A stretch of 35,181 nucleotides of DNA from Marivita cryptomonadis (GCF_002115725.1 NZ_JFKD01000026.1:1-35181); one strand, 5' to 3'. Shown: positions 9,311 to 17,950, counted from the stretch's first letter. The notes: generated by a model from the sequence alone, not told the origin. Made by a program: numbers and translations.

Positions 9311-9325
9311 TAAACCCAGCGTTAA
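9311..9325 (-). promoter_or_regulatory. CtrA-like box upstream of motB
   Basis: On the minus strand the sequence reads TTAA-CGCTGGG-TTTA, seven of eight bases of TTAA-N7-TTAA with exact spacing. It starts about 45 bases before the motB ATG, in the 91-base gap after the dadA-like gene. A second, independent near-match at a similar distance before flgE makes both more credible. Confidence 0.55.
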
Positions 9326-9357
9326 CGCCTAAAAATCGAGGTGTTTGCCGGGAACAG

Positions 9358-10599
9358 TCACGATCCGAACCGGTGCGGTGAGAACGGCGTCAAGTTCTGG
9401 TTGGTCGGCTGTCCCGCGATCAACCCCGCAACAAGACGTCCTGTCTTAGGCCCAGCCGTCAGGCCCACATGCTGATGACCAAACGCCGTGAACACGCCGG
9501 TCTGTCGAATTTGACCAATCAGCGGCAGGCTGTCCGTCGTTGCCGGCCGGTGACCCATCCACGTTTCCTCATGATCGAATTCAAGCTGTGGAAACGCCTC
9601 GGCAATCTTGCGCCGCAAGAGATCAAACGGGGCCTCGGACGGGCCTGCATCAAGCCCCCCCAATTCGACGATTCCGGCACAGCGCAATCCCATCTGCATG
9701 GGTGTCGCGACAAACTTGCCCGATGAAATCATCGACGGGGCCTTTGGACCTCCAGTCGCGTTCTTCATGACGATGTGATAGCCGCGCTCACTTTCCAAAG
9801 GCACGTTCAGACCGAGCCGCGTCATCAGCGATTTGGACCAAGCGCCAGATGCAAGAACGACACTGTCCGCCTCAAGCGGGCCAAGCGATGTGATCACTTT
9901 TGGAACGGAGCCGCTTTGGGTGTCGATGTCTTCGACGGTCGCTGTAACGATCTTTCCGCCCATGTTCTGGAAATCCTGCGCAAGCGCGGCGACATAACTC
10001 CCCGGATCGGTCACAAAACCATGATCTTTGACCACGGCAAGACAGCTGATCTTCGAACCAAAAGACGGATCGAACTCATGCACTTCGGGGCCTTCAATGA
10101 GTGTCGGGACAAACCCGTGATCGCGGCGCAGGTCCCACGTATAGCGGTCTTTCTCGAACTCTGCCCGATCGGAATAGGCAAAGACATAGTCGCTTTTACG
10201 CAAATACGACCGAGCAGCCAGACCCTCGGTCAGGGCAAAATGCTGATCCACAGTATCCGCAGTGATCTCGGTCAGGTCCGACGCAATGCGGCGTGTGTCC
10301 TTATCGTTGGCGTGCATCAGGTATCTGACCAACCAAGGCGCAAGTTTCGGCAAATAAGACCAGCGCAGAAAAAGCGGCGCATCCCGATCAAACAGCATCT
10401 TGGGGGCTTTGGTAATCAGACCGGGCGTCGTCACCGGAACCATCGCACAGGCGGCCAGAAGCCCGGCATTGCCAAACGACGTCCCCATCCCGGGACCATC
10501 CCGATCAACCACCGTCACATCCTGCCCTAAACGCCGTAGCCAAATCGCGGCCGAGACACCGACAATTCCGGCACCGATAACAATGACATGCTTGGTCAT
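9358..10599 (-). CDS. FAD-dependent D-amino-acid dehydrogenase-like oxidoreductase (DadA family)
   Basis: The 413-residue protein belongs to the DAO/DadA superfamily, FAD enzymes that oxidise amines or D-amino acids and pass electrons to the membrane. The FAD-binding dinucleotide fold is at the very start (HVIVIGAGIVGVSAAIWLRRLG, with an acidic VVDRDGPG at the end of strand 2). The DadA-like GTSFGNAGLLA follows. The second FAD motif near the end is GHRPATTDSLPLIG and GHQHVGLTAGPKTGRLVA. I start it at ATG 10599, eight bases after AGGA; upstream in-frame codons would put a 16-residue extension before the Rossmann fold. The substrate cannot be told from the sequence: D-amino acid, proline analogue or sarcosine-like amines are all possible. 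It is divergent from the secreted propeller gene at 10764. Confidence 0.88.
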   Translation of the reverse strand: MTKHVIVIGAGIVGVSAAIWLRRLGQDVTVVDRDGPGMGTSFGNAGLLAACAMVPVTTPGLITKAPKMLFDRDAPLFLRWSYLPKLAPWLVRYLMHANDKDTRRIASDLTEITADTVDQHFALTEGLAARSYLRKSDYVFAYSDRAEFEKDRYTWDLRRDHGFVPTLIEGPEVHEFDPSFGSKISCLAVVKDHGFVTDPGSYVAALAQDFQNMGGKIVTATVEDIDTQSGSVPKVITSLGPLEADSVVLASGAWSKSLMTRLGLNVPLESERGYHIVMKNATGGPKAPSMISSGKFVATPMQMGLRCAGIVELGGLDAGPSEAPFDLLRRKIAEAFPQLEFDHEETWMGHRPATTDSLPLIGQIRQTGVFTAFGHQHVGLTAGPKTGRLVAGLIAGQPTNQNLTPFSPHRFGS

Positions 10600-10763
10600 A
10601 TGGGACATCCTGTTTGGATCGCGGGTTCTTACGTGGCGTGGACGCACGATGACATGGCTGCGTGGCGTGTTCCAGAACGTTCAATCATGCCTGCGCAATG
10701 CATTTTTATGGCTTGAAATCAGGCACGGGGGGATCAGCTTTTATAAGCGCGGAGGACGTTATC

Positions 10764-11537
10764 ATGCGCGAAATACTGACAGGTATAACACTGACTCTGG
10801 CGACATGCTGCGCAAGCAGTGCAGAGGCCGAGATTTTCCACCGCCAAACGATCCCCGACTTTCGTGCAGTCAGCATTGCCTATGACGCGCTTGTCTGCGG
10901 AATCTGGGTCGCGAATGAGAGCAACGAAGTGGTCCTACTGTCCACGTTCGGCAATGAAATTCGAAGGTTCGATACCGGAATGCGGTCCGTGCGCAGCCTG
11001 ACGGTCGAAGAAGACAGCATACTCGTGGCAAGTGGCTGGGGCGAATTCCGTCGGTTTGATCGGGACGGCCGCGCATTGGACGCACCCTTTCGTCTGAGCG
11101 AGACTCTTTATGACACCGAAGGGCTGCACCGGGATGCTGATGGCAGCTTTCTTGTTGTCGAAGACGATCCGTCGCGGTTGCTGCGGATCGCAGCGGACGG
11201 CACGGTACTCATGGAACTGTACGGCGACAGCTTCGATCCTCCGATGACAGAGCCGCAGGGTGTGACGCGTGATCCCTATTCAGGCAATATTCTGGTCGTG
11301 GACGACAACGAAGGTTTGAACAGTCTGTTCGAACTTGCTCCGGATGGGCGCGTTCTGTCAGTCACGCCATTGTCGGAATACGGGTTCGACGCCGAAGGTG
11401 TAGCGCTGCAACCGGAAACCGGAACGCTCTATGTCGGGTTTGACAGCGGACAGGCTCTTGCGATCTTTGATTGGATCCCAACCGAAATCACCATCGACAC
11501 ACCATTGGAACGCGGGCCCGATTGCGCCTATTCGTAA
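10764..11537 (+). CDS. Secreted beta-propeller-like protein (SdiA-regulated / NHL-like)
   Basis: From ATG 10764 behind a perfect GGAGGA the product has 257 residues with a signal peptide (REILTGITLTLATCCASSAEAE). The mature part is made of repeated four-strand units typical of a propeller: ICGIWVANESNEVVLLS-like, SILVASGWGEFRRFDRDGRAL, YDTEGLHRDADGSFLVVEDD, PQGVTRDPYSGNILVVDDN and FDAEGVALQPETGTLYVGFD. The DTEGL and DAEGVA repeats resemble SdiA-regulated and esterase-like-phytase propellers. A function is not known to me; a binding or lactonase-like role in the periplasm would be guesswork. An upstream GTG-type extension to 10662 is possible, but the strong ribosome site and signal peptide fix this start. 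Confidence 0.82.
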   Translation: MREILTGITLTLATCCASSAEAEIFHRQTIPDFRAVSIAYDALVCGIWVANESNEVVLLSTFGNEIRRFDTGMRSVRSLTVEEDSILVASGWGEFRRFDRDGRALDAPFRLSETLYDTEGLHRDADGSFLVVEDDPSRLLRIAADGTVLMELYGDSFDPPMTEPQGVTRDPYSGNILVVDDNEGLNSLFELAPDGRVLSVTPLSEYGFDAEGVALQPETGTLYVGFDSGQALAIFDWIPTEITIDTPLERGPDCAYS

Positions 11538-11546
11538 TCGGACCCG
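11513..11546. terminator. Hairpin at convergent gene ends (weak)
   Basis: CGGGCCCGATT and AATCGGACCCG can pair over 11 positions with one mismatch around a 12-base loop. It spans the end of the propeller gene and the gap to the TRAP permease stop. There is no T-run on either side, so termination is uncertain. Confidence 0.35.
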
Positions 11547-11553
11547 ATGCCAT

Positions 11554-13671
11554 TTATGCCGATGCGGGCACGGTCGTCATTGGGGGCGTTTTCCCAAAGC
11601 GGATGTTGGCAGCCAATATGGCAACGGTCACCACTGCACCGGCGAGGTTGATGGCCAAAGCCTCAGGCCACAAGGTCGCAATCCCCGATACAAGGCAAAG
11701 CCCTCGCATGACCCAGCCAAACGGCTTTTCCATACATCCCTGCAGCGCCCCAGCCAGCGCATAGACCCCAATCGCCCCAAAACAGAAGACCTGGATCATC
11801 GCCGGCCAATCCCCCGACAGGAATGGCGTGTAGGCAAAAAGCACCGGGATGATGTAAAGACCTTTGGCCAGTTTCCAACTTGCCACACCAGTGGCCATCG
11901 CCGGGGCCTTGGCAATTGCAGCAGCGGTAAACGCGGCCAAAGCCACAGGCGGCGTCACATTGCTGTCCTGCGATAGCCAGAAGATGATCATGTGAGCTGA
12001 CAAAAGCGCACTGGTGGCCACTGCAGGAGGCACCACAAGGTCACGCACCGGTGCCGCGATCTCAAGCGGCAGTGACCGGATCAATCCTACAGCCTCGGCG
12101 TGGGTCACTTCGCGACTGAGCAGTTCAATCTGATCAGGCACGCCGAACATCAGCACCGCTTTCGCGGCCTCTGGCATCGTTCCAGCGGCAAGCTGTGCGA
12201 TCACGAACTGGTCGCTGATCATACCCGAAAGCGCCGGGGCCGAGAGTGTTGCAAGAACAATATAAGCCGCTGTTACGGGCAGACCCATACCAAGAACCAA
12301 ACTGGCGAGCGCAATCAGAATCAAGGCAATCAAGATGTTTCCACCCGCCCAACTGGTGATCATCAGGCTGAACGTGTTGCCAATCCCTGCGGTCGCGATC
12401 ACGTTCACCACAAGGCCAACCGAACAGAGCAGAACCGCCGTCAGGACCATGCCTTTTGATCCCATCACGAAGGCTTCAAACACCGCCTTTGGGCCCATAC
12501 GGTTCTTGGTCAGCCAGCTGGATCCAATCACGGCTAGGATGCCAAAGACCGCCGCGTACGTAGGGGTAAAACCGGCCACCAACAATCCGATGAGTGTACA
12601 GATCGGGATGATGAAACTCGCACCACCTTCCTTGAAGGCCGAGCCCAGCGTCTGGCCTTCATCCGGGAGCGGCTGGAGGTTGTTGCGACGCGCTTCGATG
12701 CGCACAAAGAACGCAACGGACAGAAAGTAAAGCAAGGCAGGCAAAGCTGCGACTGCGACGATGGTTTCGTAGGGAATTTGCGTAAAGCTCGCCATCACGA
12801 ACGCCCCTGCGCCCATGATCGGCGGCATCAACTGCCCCCCGGTTGAGGCGGCCGCCTCAACACCACCTGCAAATTTCGGCTGAAACCCTGCGCGCTTCAT
12901 CAGCGGAATGGTGATCACGCCTGTTGACGCCGTATTTGCTACGGCAGACCCCGAAATCGTGCCCGTGAGACCAGACGCAATGACGGCCACGATGCCCGGT
13001 CCGCCCACCAATTTGCCCGCAACAGCGCGGGCCATGTTGATCACGAACTCGCCAGCCCCCGAACGCAGCAGGAAGGCGCCGAAGATGATGAACAGGAAAA
13101 CATAGGTCGACGAAATTCGCGCGATGGTTCCGAACATGGCGTCATCGCCATAGATCGATCGAAACGCGACGGTTTCTGCGCTCAGCCCAGGGAAAGAAAA
13201 CACCCCTCCAACGAACTTTCCCCAATAGGCCACATAGCTAAGAGAAAGGATGATCAGCATCGGGATGATGATACCGGCAACGCGCCGTGTCAGTTCGATT
13301 GCGCCGATGATGGCGATGGTGGCGGCGATCCAATCCGCGGTCGAGAACTTTACACCCCGGTCATAAATCGCGTTTTCTGCCTGCGCGAGCCAGACAGCGG
13401 ATACCGCTACCGAAAGCCCCAATGCGAAATCCAAGGCCAATGGCGTAGCCTTGCCAGACGATCCGCGCCACATCGGATAAAGCAGTGCCGCCAACATGGC
13501 GAAGCCCGCAAAGTGAAACGCGTTGCGTTGAAGTTCGGACAGAACCGGATCAAAGGCTACGTAGATATGTCCGACAGCGATGACGAAGCAGATGATCGAA
13601 AGCGTCTTGTCCGCAAGCCCAGTGAAGGAACGAAGGCGCCCTCCGTCCTCGTCTTCTTCAGTATTTGACAT
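11554..13671 (-). CDS. TRAP transporter fused permease, 4TM/12TM (system 1)
   Basis: This 705-residue membrane protein fuses the small (DctQ-like) and large (DctM-like) TRAP subunits, as is usual for TAXI-type systems. The first about 170 residues hold four hydrophobic segments. The large-subunit part has the family hallmarks ISGSAVANTASTGVITIPLMKRAGF and AAASTGGQLMPPIMGAGAF, with a second inverted repeat around LGMGLPVTAAYIVLATLSAPAL. It would import an organic acid using the sodium gradient. ATG 13671 is preceded by GGGTGGGA; a TTG 12 bases upstream is in frame but less likely. The receptor gene lies just upstream, separated by a strong hairpin, and a sensor/regulator pair lies beyond it. 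The substrate is unknown; C4-dicarboxylate or related acids would suit the neighbouring DctB-like sensor. Confidence 0.94.
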   Translation of the reverse strand: MSNTEEDEDGGRLRSFTGLADKTLSIICFVIAVGHIYVAFDPVLSELQRNAFHFAGFAMLAALLYPMWRGSSGKATPLALDFALGLSVAVSAVWLAQAENAIYDRGVKFSTADWIAATIAIIGAIELTRRVAGIIIPMLIILSLSYVAYWGKFVGGVFSFPGLSAETVAFRSIYGDDAMFGTIARISSTYVFLFIIFGAFLLRSGAGEFVINMARAVAGKLVGGPGIVAVIASGLTGTISGSAVANTASTGVITIPLMKRAGFQPKFAGGVEAAASTGGQLMPPIMGAGAFVMASFTQIPYETIVAVAALPALLYFLSVAFFVRIEARRNNLQPLPDEGQTLGSAFKEGGASFIIPICTLIGLLVAGFTPTYAAVFGILAVIGSSWLTKNRMGPKAVFEAFVMGSKGMVLTAVLLCSVGLVVNVIATAGIGNTFSLMITSWAGGNILIALILIALASLVLGMGLPVTAAYIVLATLSAPALSGMISDQFVIAQLAAGTMPEAAKAVLMFGVPDQIELLSREVTHAEAVGLIRSLPLEIAAPVRDLVVPPAVATSALLSAHMIIFWLSQDSNVTPPVALAAFTAAAIAKAPAMATGVASWKLAKGLYIIPVLFAYTPFLSGDWPAMIQVFCFGAIGVYALAGALQGCMEKPFGWVMRGLCLVSGIATLWPEALAINLAGAVVTVAILAANIRFGKTPPMTTVPASA

Positions 13672-13693
13672 TGTCCCACCCAAACATCAGGAA

Positions 13694-13720
13694 ACCAGCC
13701 CGTGCCGTACACGGGCTGGT
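13694..13720 (-). terminator. Receptor-permease intergenic hairpin (attenuator), system 1
   Basis: A perfect 11-base-pair stem (ACCAGCCCGTG / CACGGGCTGGT) with a five-base loop begins 14 bases after the TAXI receptor stop and lies before the permease start. On the minus strand it is followed only by TTTCC, so it is likely a partial terminator or mRNA-end stabiliser that lowers permease relative to receptor. Confidence 0.6.
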
Positions 13721-13734
13721 CGTATTCGTGTGGA

Positions 13735-14745
13735 TCACTTGGCGATCAGGCGATCCGGGATGTCCAAGCCGACTTCTTGGTAATAGCGCAGAGCACCAGG
13801 GTGAAGCGGAAGCGGCAGGCCAGCAATGGCACTCTCGATGCTCATCACTTTGGTTGCTGGGTGGATGGCCTGCAGGAAGGGCAGGTTCTCGTAGATCGAC
13901 TTGGTGATCTGGTAGACATGCTCTTCCGGAATGTCTGCGTTGGTGGCAAGGAAGTTCGGCTGTGCCACGGTCTGCACGTCCGTGTCCTGACCTGGGTAAG
14001 ACCCGGCCGGAATGGTGTACGGGGTCCAGAGACCACGATCCGAATCTGCCATCGCCATTTCTTCATCTGTCAGGCTCAACAAGGTCACGCTGTCGCCTGC
14101 CGAAGCCATCAACTGGCTGATCGCGCCAACCGGCACACCGCCCGGCGCACCGATGCCTTTGACCTGACCGTTCTGCAACGCTTCCGCAGACGGGCCATAG
14201 CCTCCGAAGACGAGTTCGTAATCGGTGTCGATGTCGATTCCAAAGCCCGAGAGGATAGTCCGGTTCGACCCGATTGTGCCCGAGTTCTGAGCTCCCATCG
14301 CCATCGCTTCACCCTTGAGCGCGACCATGTCGGACAACGTACCAGTGGGTGCGACATCGGACGAAACGACGAAATGTTCGACGTTCTGCCAAAGCATGGA
14401 CACGGACCGCAGGTTCTCTTGCGGACCGACCTCTGAAATCGGGCCTGTGCCCGTGGCGGCATAGAAGCCGAAGAGGCCCTGAAGAATGCCAAACTGGGCT
14501 TCGTTTTCACGCAGCAGGCGGATGTTCTCACCCGACCCGGCCGAGCTGATGGCCGACATGCCGATCTTCTGGCTTGGCTCCAACTTGACCTTCACCAATG
14601 TCGACAACGCAACCCCCACCGGGTAATAGGTGCCGCCTGTGGATGCGGTTGTCAGAACATAGCTGCCGCCCTCGTCCTGAGCATGCGCCGCGATGCCAGA
14701 AAGAGCAATTGTCGCCGCGAGCGCGGCTGTTTTGACGTGTTTCAT
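13735..14745 (-). CDS. TAXI family TRAP solute-binding receptor (system 1)
   Basis: A 336-residue periplasmic binding protein that captures the solute for the fused permease. The start ATG 14745 follows GGGGAGGA, and the signal peptide is MKHVKTAALAATIALSGIAAHAQ. The mature N-terminus carries the TAXI signature (LTTASTGGTYYPVGVALS) followed by AISSAGSGENIRLLRENEAQFGILQG, where the S-G-S-EN run and the aromatic residues shape the ligand pocket. The C-terminus (TNADIPEEHVYQITKSIYENL, then HPGALRYYQEVG) is also typical of the family. Its own promoter region of about 100 bases contains several dyads, and expression is probably set by the adjacent two-component system. The ligand cannot be predicted. 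Confidence 0.93.
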   Translation of the reverse strand: MKHVKTAALAATIALSGIAAHAQDEGGSYVLTTASTGGTYYPVGVALSTLVKVKLEPSQKIGMSAISSAGSGENIRLLRENEAQFGILQGLFGFYAATGTGPISEVGPQENLRSVSMLWQNVEHFVVSSDVAPTGTLSDMVALKGEAMAMGAQNSGTIGSNRTILSGFGIDIDTDYELVFGGYGPSAEALQNGQVKGIGAPGGVPVGAISQLMASAGDSVTLLSLTDEEMAMADSDRGLWTPYTIPAGSYPGQDTDVQTVAQPNFLATNADIPEEHVYQITKSIYENLPFLQAIHPATKVMSIESAIAGLPLPLHPGALRYYQEVGLDIPDRLIAK

Positions 14746-14782
14746 GTAGTCCTCCCCATGTACGCCCTTATTGGGCGCTGGT

Positions 14783-14812
14783 GACAACCATAGCGCCAGA
14801 ATCGCGTTCTGG
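14783..14812 (-). promoter_or_regulatory. Dyad and -24/-12-like element upstream of TAXI receptor 1
   Basis: CCAGAA-N5-TTCTGG (14796-14812) is a perfect 17-base dyad 51-67 bases upstream of the receptor start. It partly overlaps TGGCGC-N5-TTGT on the minus strand (14783-14798), which resembles a sigma-54 -24/-12 promoter with mismatches including T for the final C of TTGC. A further dyad CGCCC-N5-GGGCG lies at 14763-14777. One of these is plausibly the operator of the neighbouring response regulator. Confidence 0.35.
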
Positions 14813-14843
14813 TAGGAATCAATCCGCAGGTTAGCGAAAACAC

Positions 14844-14864
14844 CCCTTGCGGAAATCCGCAGGG
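14844..14864 (-). terminator. Terminator-like hairpin after the response regulator gene
   Basis: TGCGGA-AA-TCCGCA extended by CCC/GGG forms a compact stem right after the response regulator stop codon. On the minus strand it is followed by GTGTTTTCG. It would separate the regulator operon from the receptor/permease operon. Confidence 0.5.
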
Positions 14865-14865
14865 C

Positions 14866-16203
14866 TCAATCGAGGAGCTTGGATTTCTCGAGGCCAAGCT
14901 TCACGATTTTCTCGTTCAGTGTCCGCCGCCCAATGCCCAGCGCTTCTGCCACAGCATCCATCCGCCCCCCATGGTTCGAGATCGCCTGCGAGATCAGCGT
15001 TTTCTCGAACCGGGCCACGGCCTCTCGAAGGGTCGCAGGCACATCGTCTACCAGGTCGTCGGTGCGCAGCGCCTCGGCAACCGACCCACCACCACGCCGC
15101 GCGGCAAGAACGCGTCGCTCGGCGACATGACGCAATTCCCGCACATTGCCCGGCCAGGAATGAGCAAGCAGTGCTGCCGCATCCTCTGCCGTCATTTCGA
15201 TGGGGCTGATCTCGTAGGTTTCACAAAACTGATCTACGAAATGCTCGTACAGCATCACGATGTCTTCACCCCGGTCAATAAGGCGCGGAAGACGCAGTTC
15301 AAAGGTATTGAGCCGGTAAAGAAAATCCGCTCGGAACGCACCGGCTTCGACCATAGGTGACAGGTCTTCGTTGGTCGCTGCAACGATCCGAACATCGGTC
15401 TGAACCTCCTGATCGGTTCCGACCGGTTGGATCACTCCAGTTTCGAGCGCCCGCAGCAACTTGATCTGAACCGCATTGGGACACGCCGCGACTTCGTCGA
15501 GGAACAGCGTTCCTCCATCCGCCTTACGGAAGCTGCCCAGCAGGGTATCTGCGGTCCCGAACATTTGCTCTTCGACACGATCAGGCGCTAGCGAGGCACA
15601 GTTCAGTGCAACGAATTCCTTATCCCGACGCGGTCCCAATCGGTGCAGCGCTCGTGCGACCAGCTCCTTGCCCGTCCCGGTCTCGCCGGTGATCAGGACA
15701 GCTGCGTCAGACAACGCCAGATCAATGGCCTCGGCCTTGAGTTGGGCCACCCGCAAATCGCTGCCCAGCAACACGCGATCCAACCCGGACAAAGAAACCA
15801 ACTGTTCCCGCATCCGCTTTGTCATGTCCGACAGCCGATGCTGTTCGGCTGCGTGTTTGAGGACCGTCAAAAGGCGGCGCGGCTCGAACGGTTTTTCAAG
15901 AAAAGAATACGCTCCGGTCTGGATCGCATCCACAGCCATCGGAATGTCGCCATGCGCCGAAATCAGAACCAACGGCGGCGACGGTCGCTTTGCCATTTCG
16001 GCAAGAAGCTCAAGACCCGACATGCCCGGCATCCGGACATCCGACAGAACAACATCTGGCGCCGTTCCGTCCAACCGTGACAGTGCCGTTTGCGCCGTGC
16101 CGACCGCGTCGACATCCCAGCCGGATCGGTCAAGCAGAACAGCCAAGGATTGGCGCATTTCAGCATCGTCATCGACAATCAGAACACGGTATTGATCAGG
16201 CAT
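14866..16203 (-). CDS. DctD-like response regulator, AAA+ domain lacking GAFTGA
   Basis: A 445-residue NtrC-family response regulator. The receiver domain (1-120) has the acidic pocket D11-D13, phospho-acceptor D55 (VVLSDVRMPG) and K104. The AAA+ domain has Walker A GETGTGKE (173-180) and Walker B GGTLFLDE (230-237), and a Fis-type helix-turn-helix ends the protein (about 400-445). The usual ELFGHEKGAFTGA stretch is replaced by EEQMFGTADTLLGSFRKADG, about eight residues shorter, so the loop that touches sigma-54 is gone. It therefore probably does not activate sigma-54 promoters. The start MPDQYRV (ATG 16203) overlaps the kinase stop by eight bases. It likely controls the adjacent TRAP system. 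Confidence 0.9.
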   Translation of the reverse strand: MPDQYRVLIVDDDAEMRQSLAVLLDRSGWDVDAVGTAQTALSRLDGTAPDVVLSDVRMPGMSGLELLAEMAKRPSPPLVLISAHGDIPMAVDAIQTGAYSFLEKPFEPRRLLTVLKHAAEQHRLSDMTKRMREQLVSLSGLDRVLLGSDLRVAQLKAEAIDLALSDAAVLITGETGTGKELVARALHRLGPRRDKEFVALNCASLAPDRVEEQMFGTADTLLGSFRKADGGTLFLDEVAACPNAVQIKLLRALETGVIQPVGTDQEVQTDVRIVAATNEDLSPMVEAGAFRADFLYRLNTFELRLPRLIDRGEDIVMLYEHFVDQFCETYEISPIEMTAEDAAALLAHSWPGNVRELRHVAERRVLAARRGGGSVAEALRTDDLVDDVPATLREAVARFEKTLISQAISNHGGRMDAVAEALGIGRRTLNEKIVKLGLEKSKLLD

Positions 16204-17950
16204 CGGCGCTCCCGGTCTTGGGAAGTGTGATCTCGAACACAGCTCCACGATGTGCAGCATTGCGCGCATTCAGCGCTCCGTGCATTTCGTTGATGATCTG
16301 GCCGGAAATCGCAAGCCCTAGCCCCATACCCTTGCCAGATGGCTTGGTGCTGAAGAACGGCTTGCTCAGATCATCTATGTTCAGATCACCCAACCCGGAC
16401 CCGTTGTCCGCAACTGAAAGCACGACGGAGTCAGTGTCTTGGTGCATAGCAAGCCGCACTTCCGCCGCGTCCATACCTTGCGTCGCATCGATCGCGTTGC
16501 GCAGCAGATTGACAATCACCTGTTCGAACCGTTCGGGCCGGCCCCGGACCGCGACAGCACCTTCAGGCAACTCCAGAATGATATCCGTGCCTGCATCTCG
16601 CGCCGTGTGTTGAACCAACTGCACCGCAGCATGCACCGTATCCTGTACTGTGAAAATGGTGGTGGCCGAAACCGATGTCCGCCCGAACAATCGCAACTGG
16701 TCGACGATCCTCTGCATTCGGTCCAAAAGCCCGGACAGACGGGGCCACAATTCATTCGGCCCCGCATTCGCCGCGATTTCTTCCGCGACAAGATAATTGC
16801 GCATCGCCGAAATCGGCTGCCCCAACTCGTGTGTGATCGACGCCGACAATTGGCCCAATGCAGCAAGCTGCTCTTTCTGCGCCAGTTCGGTTCGCGCGGA
16901 TTCCAGCTTTTTCTCTGCGATGCGCCGCTCTTCGATCTCTCGGGTCAGACGCTGTCGATCCGCGTTGGAAATCGCCAGCGCGTTTCGCAATTGTGCAGCG
17001 CGATAGACCGACGCAGCAACGGTCAGCAGCAACAGCGTCATCAATCCACCAGCGACATAAAGCAACGCCTGCCGCCGCGAATTGCGCACCTCAGACAACA
17101 GATGCAGCGACCAGTTCTCTTCTTCCAGATTGGCCTTGGTCCAGACATAAGCCGTCCCATACAGCCGCGCGCGACGTTCACTCTCTGGCACCCAATCAAG
17201 CGGAAAAAGCGTCTCGTTTCCGAATTGCTGCTGTTCTTCGAGAGTCCGCCGATTTCCGTCCGATAAAGGTGACATGTATCCGTAGATCAGGTCCGGATCG
17301 GAACTGGCCAGAACGACCCCCTGTTCATCCGCAACCAGCACCAACTCCCCATTGCCAGAAAGCGCTCGGCTTAAATCATTAAAGCCGATCTTGACTGTGA
17401 CAACACCGTGGATTGTTCCCTCGGCATCGCGGACAGGTTCGGCAATGAAGTACCCAGGTCGCCCGGTGGTGACCCCTACCGCATAGAACCGGCCCGCCCC
17501 ACCCGCGACGGCATCGCGGAAATAGGGACGGAAGGTGTAATAGTTCCCGACAAGGCTGTCGGTGTCCCTATAGTTCGAAGACGCCACCGTCTTGCCGTTC
17601 AGATCAAGAACATAGACAAATTCGGCCCCCGCGCGTTCGGCAATATCGGCAAGAATCGGGTTCATCTCATCGGTATTGCCAGAGACCAGCGCCCCCAGCG
17701 TGCTTTCGTCGATCGACAGGACGTAAGGCAAATGCTCGAGCCGGGTCAGCGCATCATCGATGGATGATGCAAAGAACTGCGCACGCTCGGGCGTCTGCGC
17801 GGCTTCGGTGCGCAGGAAGTAAGCCGCCAAAGCAAAATAACTGGCAATCGCGACCGCGCAGAGGCCGAACACAGCCGCAAAGATATAGAAAGCCCGCTGC
17901 GGTGCCGGGTCTGCTGTATATGTCGGTGGTTTGCTCAGCGTGTCGGTCAT
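16196..17950 (-). CDS. DctB-like sensor histidine kinase
   Basis: A 584-residue membrane sensor kinase. A first membrane helix (about 20-46) and a second (about 296-316) bracket a periplasmic double-Cache-type domain (RPYFRDAVAGGAGRFYAVGV, then PGYFIAEPV), the domain that binds small carboxylates in DctB. A coiled coil (about 325-362) leads to the H box GQLSASITHELGQP with phospho-accepting H374. The ATPase has N box FEQVIVNLLRNAIDAT, G1 DNGSGL, F box PFFSTK and G2 GKGMGLGLAIS. ATG 17950 is used; a TTG at 17968 is in frame. It is coupled by an eight-base overlap to the response regulator. The ligand is inferred, not shown, to be the substrate of the adjacent TRAP system. Confidence 0.92.
   Translation of the reverse strand: MTDTLSKPPTYTADPAPQRAFYIFAAVFGLCAVAIASYFALAAYFLRTEAAQTPERAQFFASSIDDALTRLEHLPYVLSIDESTLGALVSGNTDEMNPILADIAERAGAEFVYVLDLNGKTVASSNYRDTDSLVGNYYTFRPYFRDAVAGGAGRFYAVGVTTGRPGYFIAEPVRDAEGTIHGVVTVKIGFNDLSRALSGNGELVLVADEQGVVLASSDPDLIYGYMSPLSDGNRRTLEEQQQFGNETLFPLDWVPESERRARLYGTAYVWTKANLEEENWSLHLLSEVRNSRRQALLYVAGGLMTLLLLTVAASVYRAAQLRNALAISNADRQRLTREIEERRIAEKKLESARTELAQKEQLAALGQLSASITHELGQPISAMRNYLVAEEIAANAGPNELWPRLSGLLDRMQRIVDQLRLFGRTSVSATTIFTVQDTVHAAVQLVQHTARDAGTDIILELPEGAVAVRGRPERFEQVIVNLLRNAIDATQGMDAAEVRLAMHQDTDSVVLSVADNGSGLGDLNIDDLSKPFFSTKPSGKGMGLGLAISGQIINEMHGALNARNAAHRGAVFEITLPKTGSADA

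Noticed and set aside
14783..14798. A sigma-54 promoter before TAXI receptor 1
   Set aside because: TGGCGC-N5-TTGT resembles the -24/-12 pattern but lacks the conserved C at -12, and the local regulator lacks the sigma-54 contact loop; kept only as part of an uncertain regulatory region.
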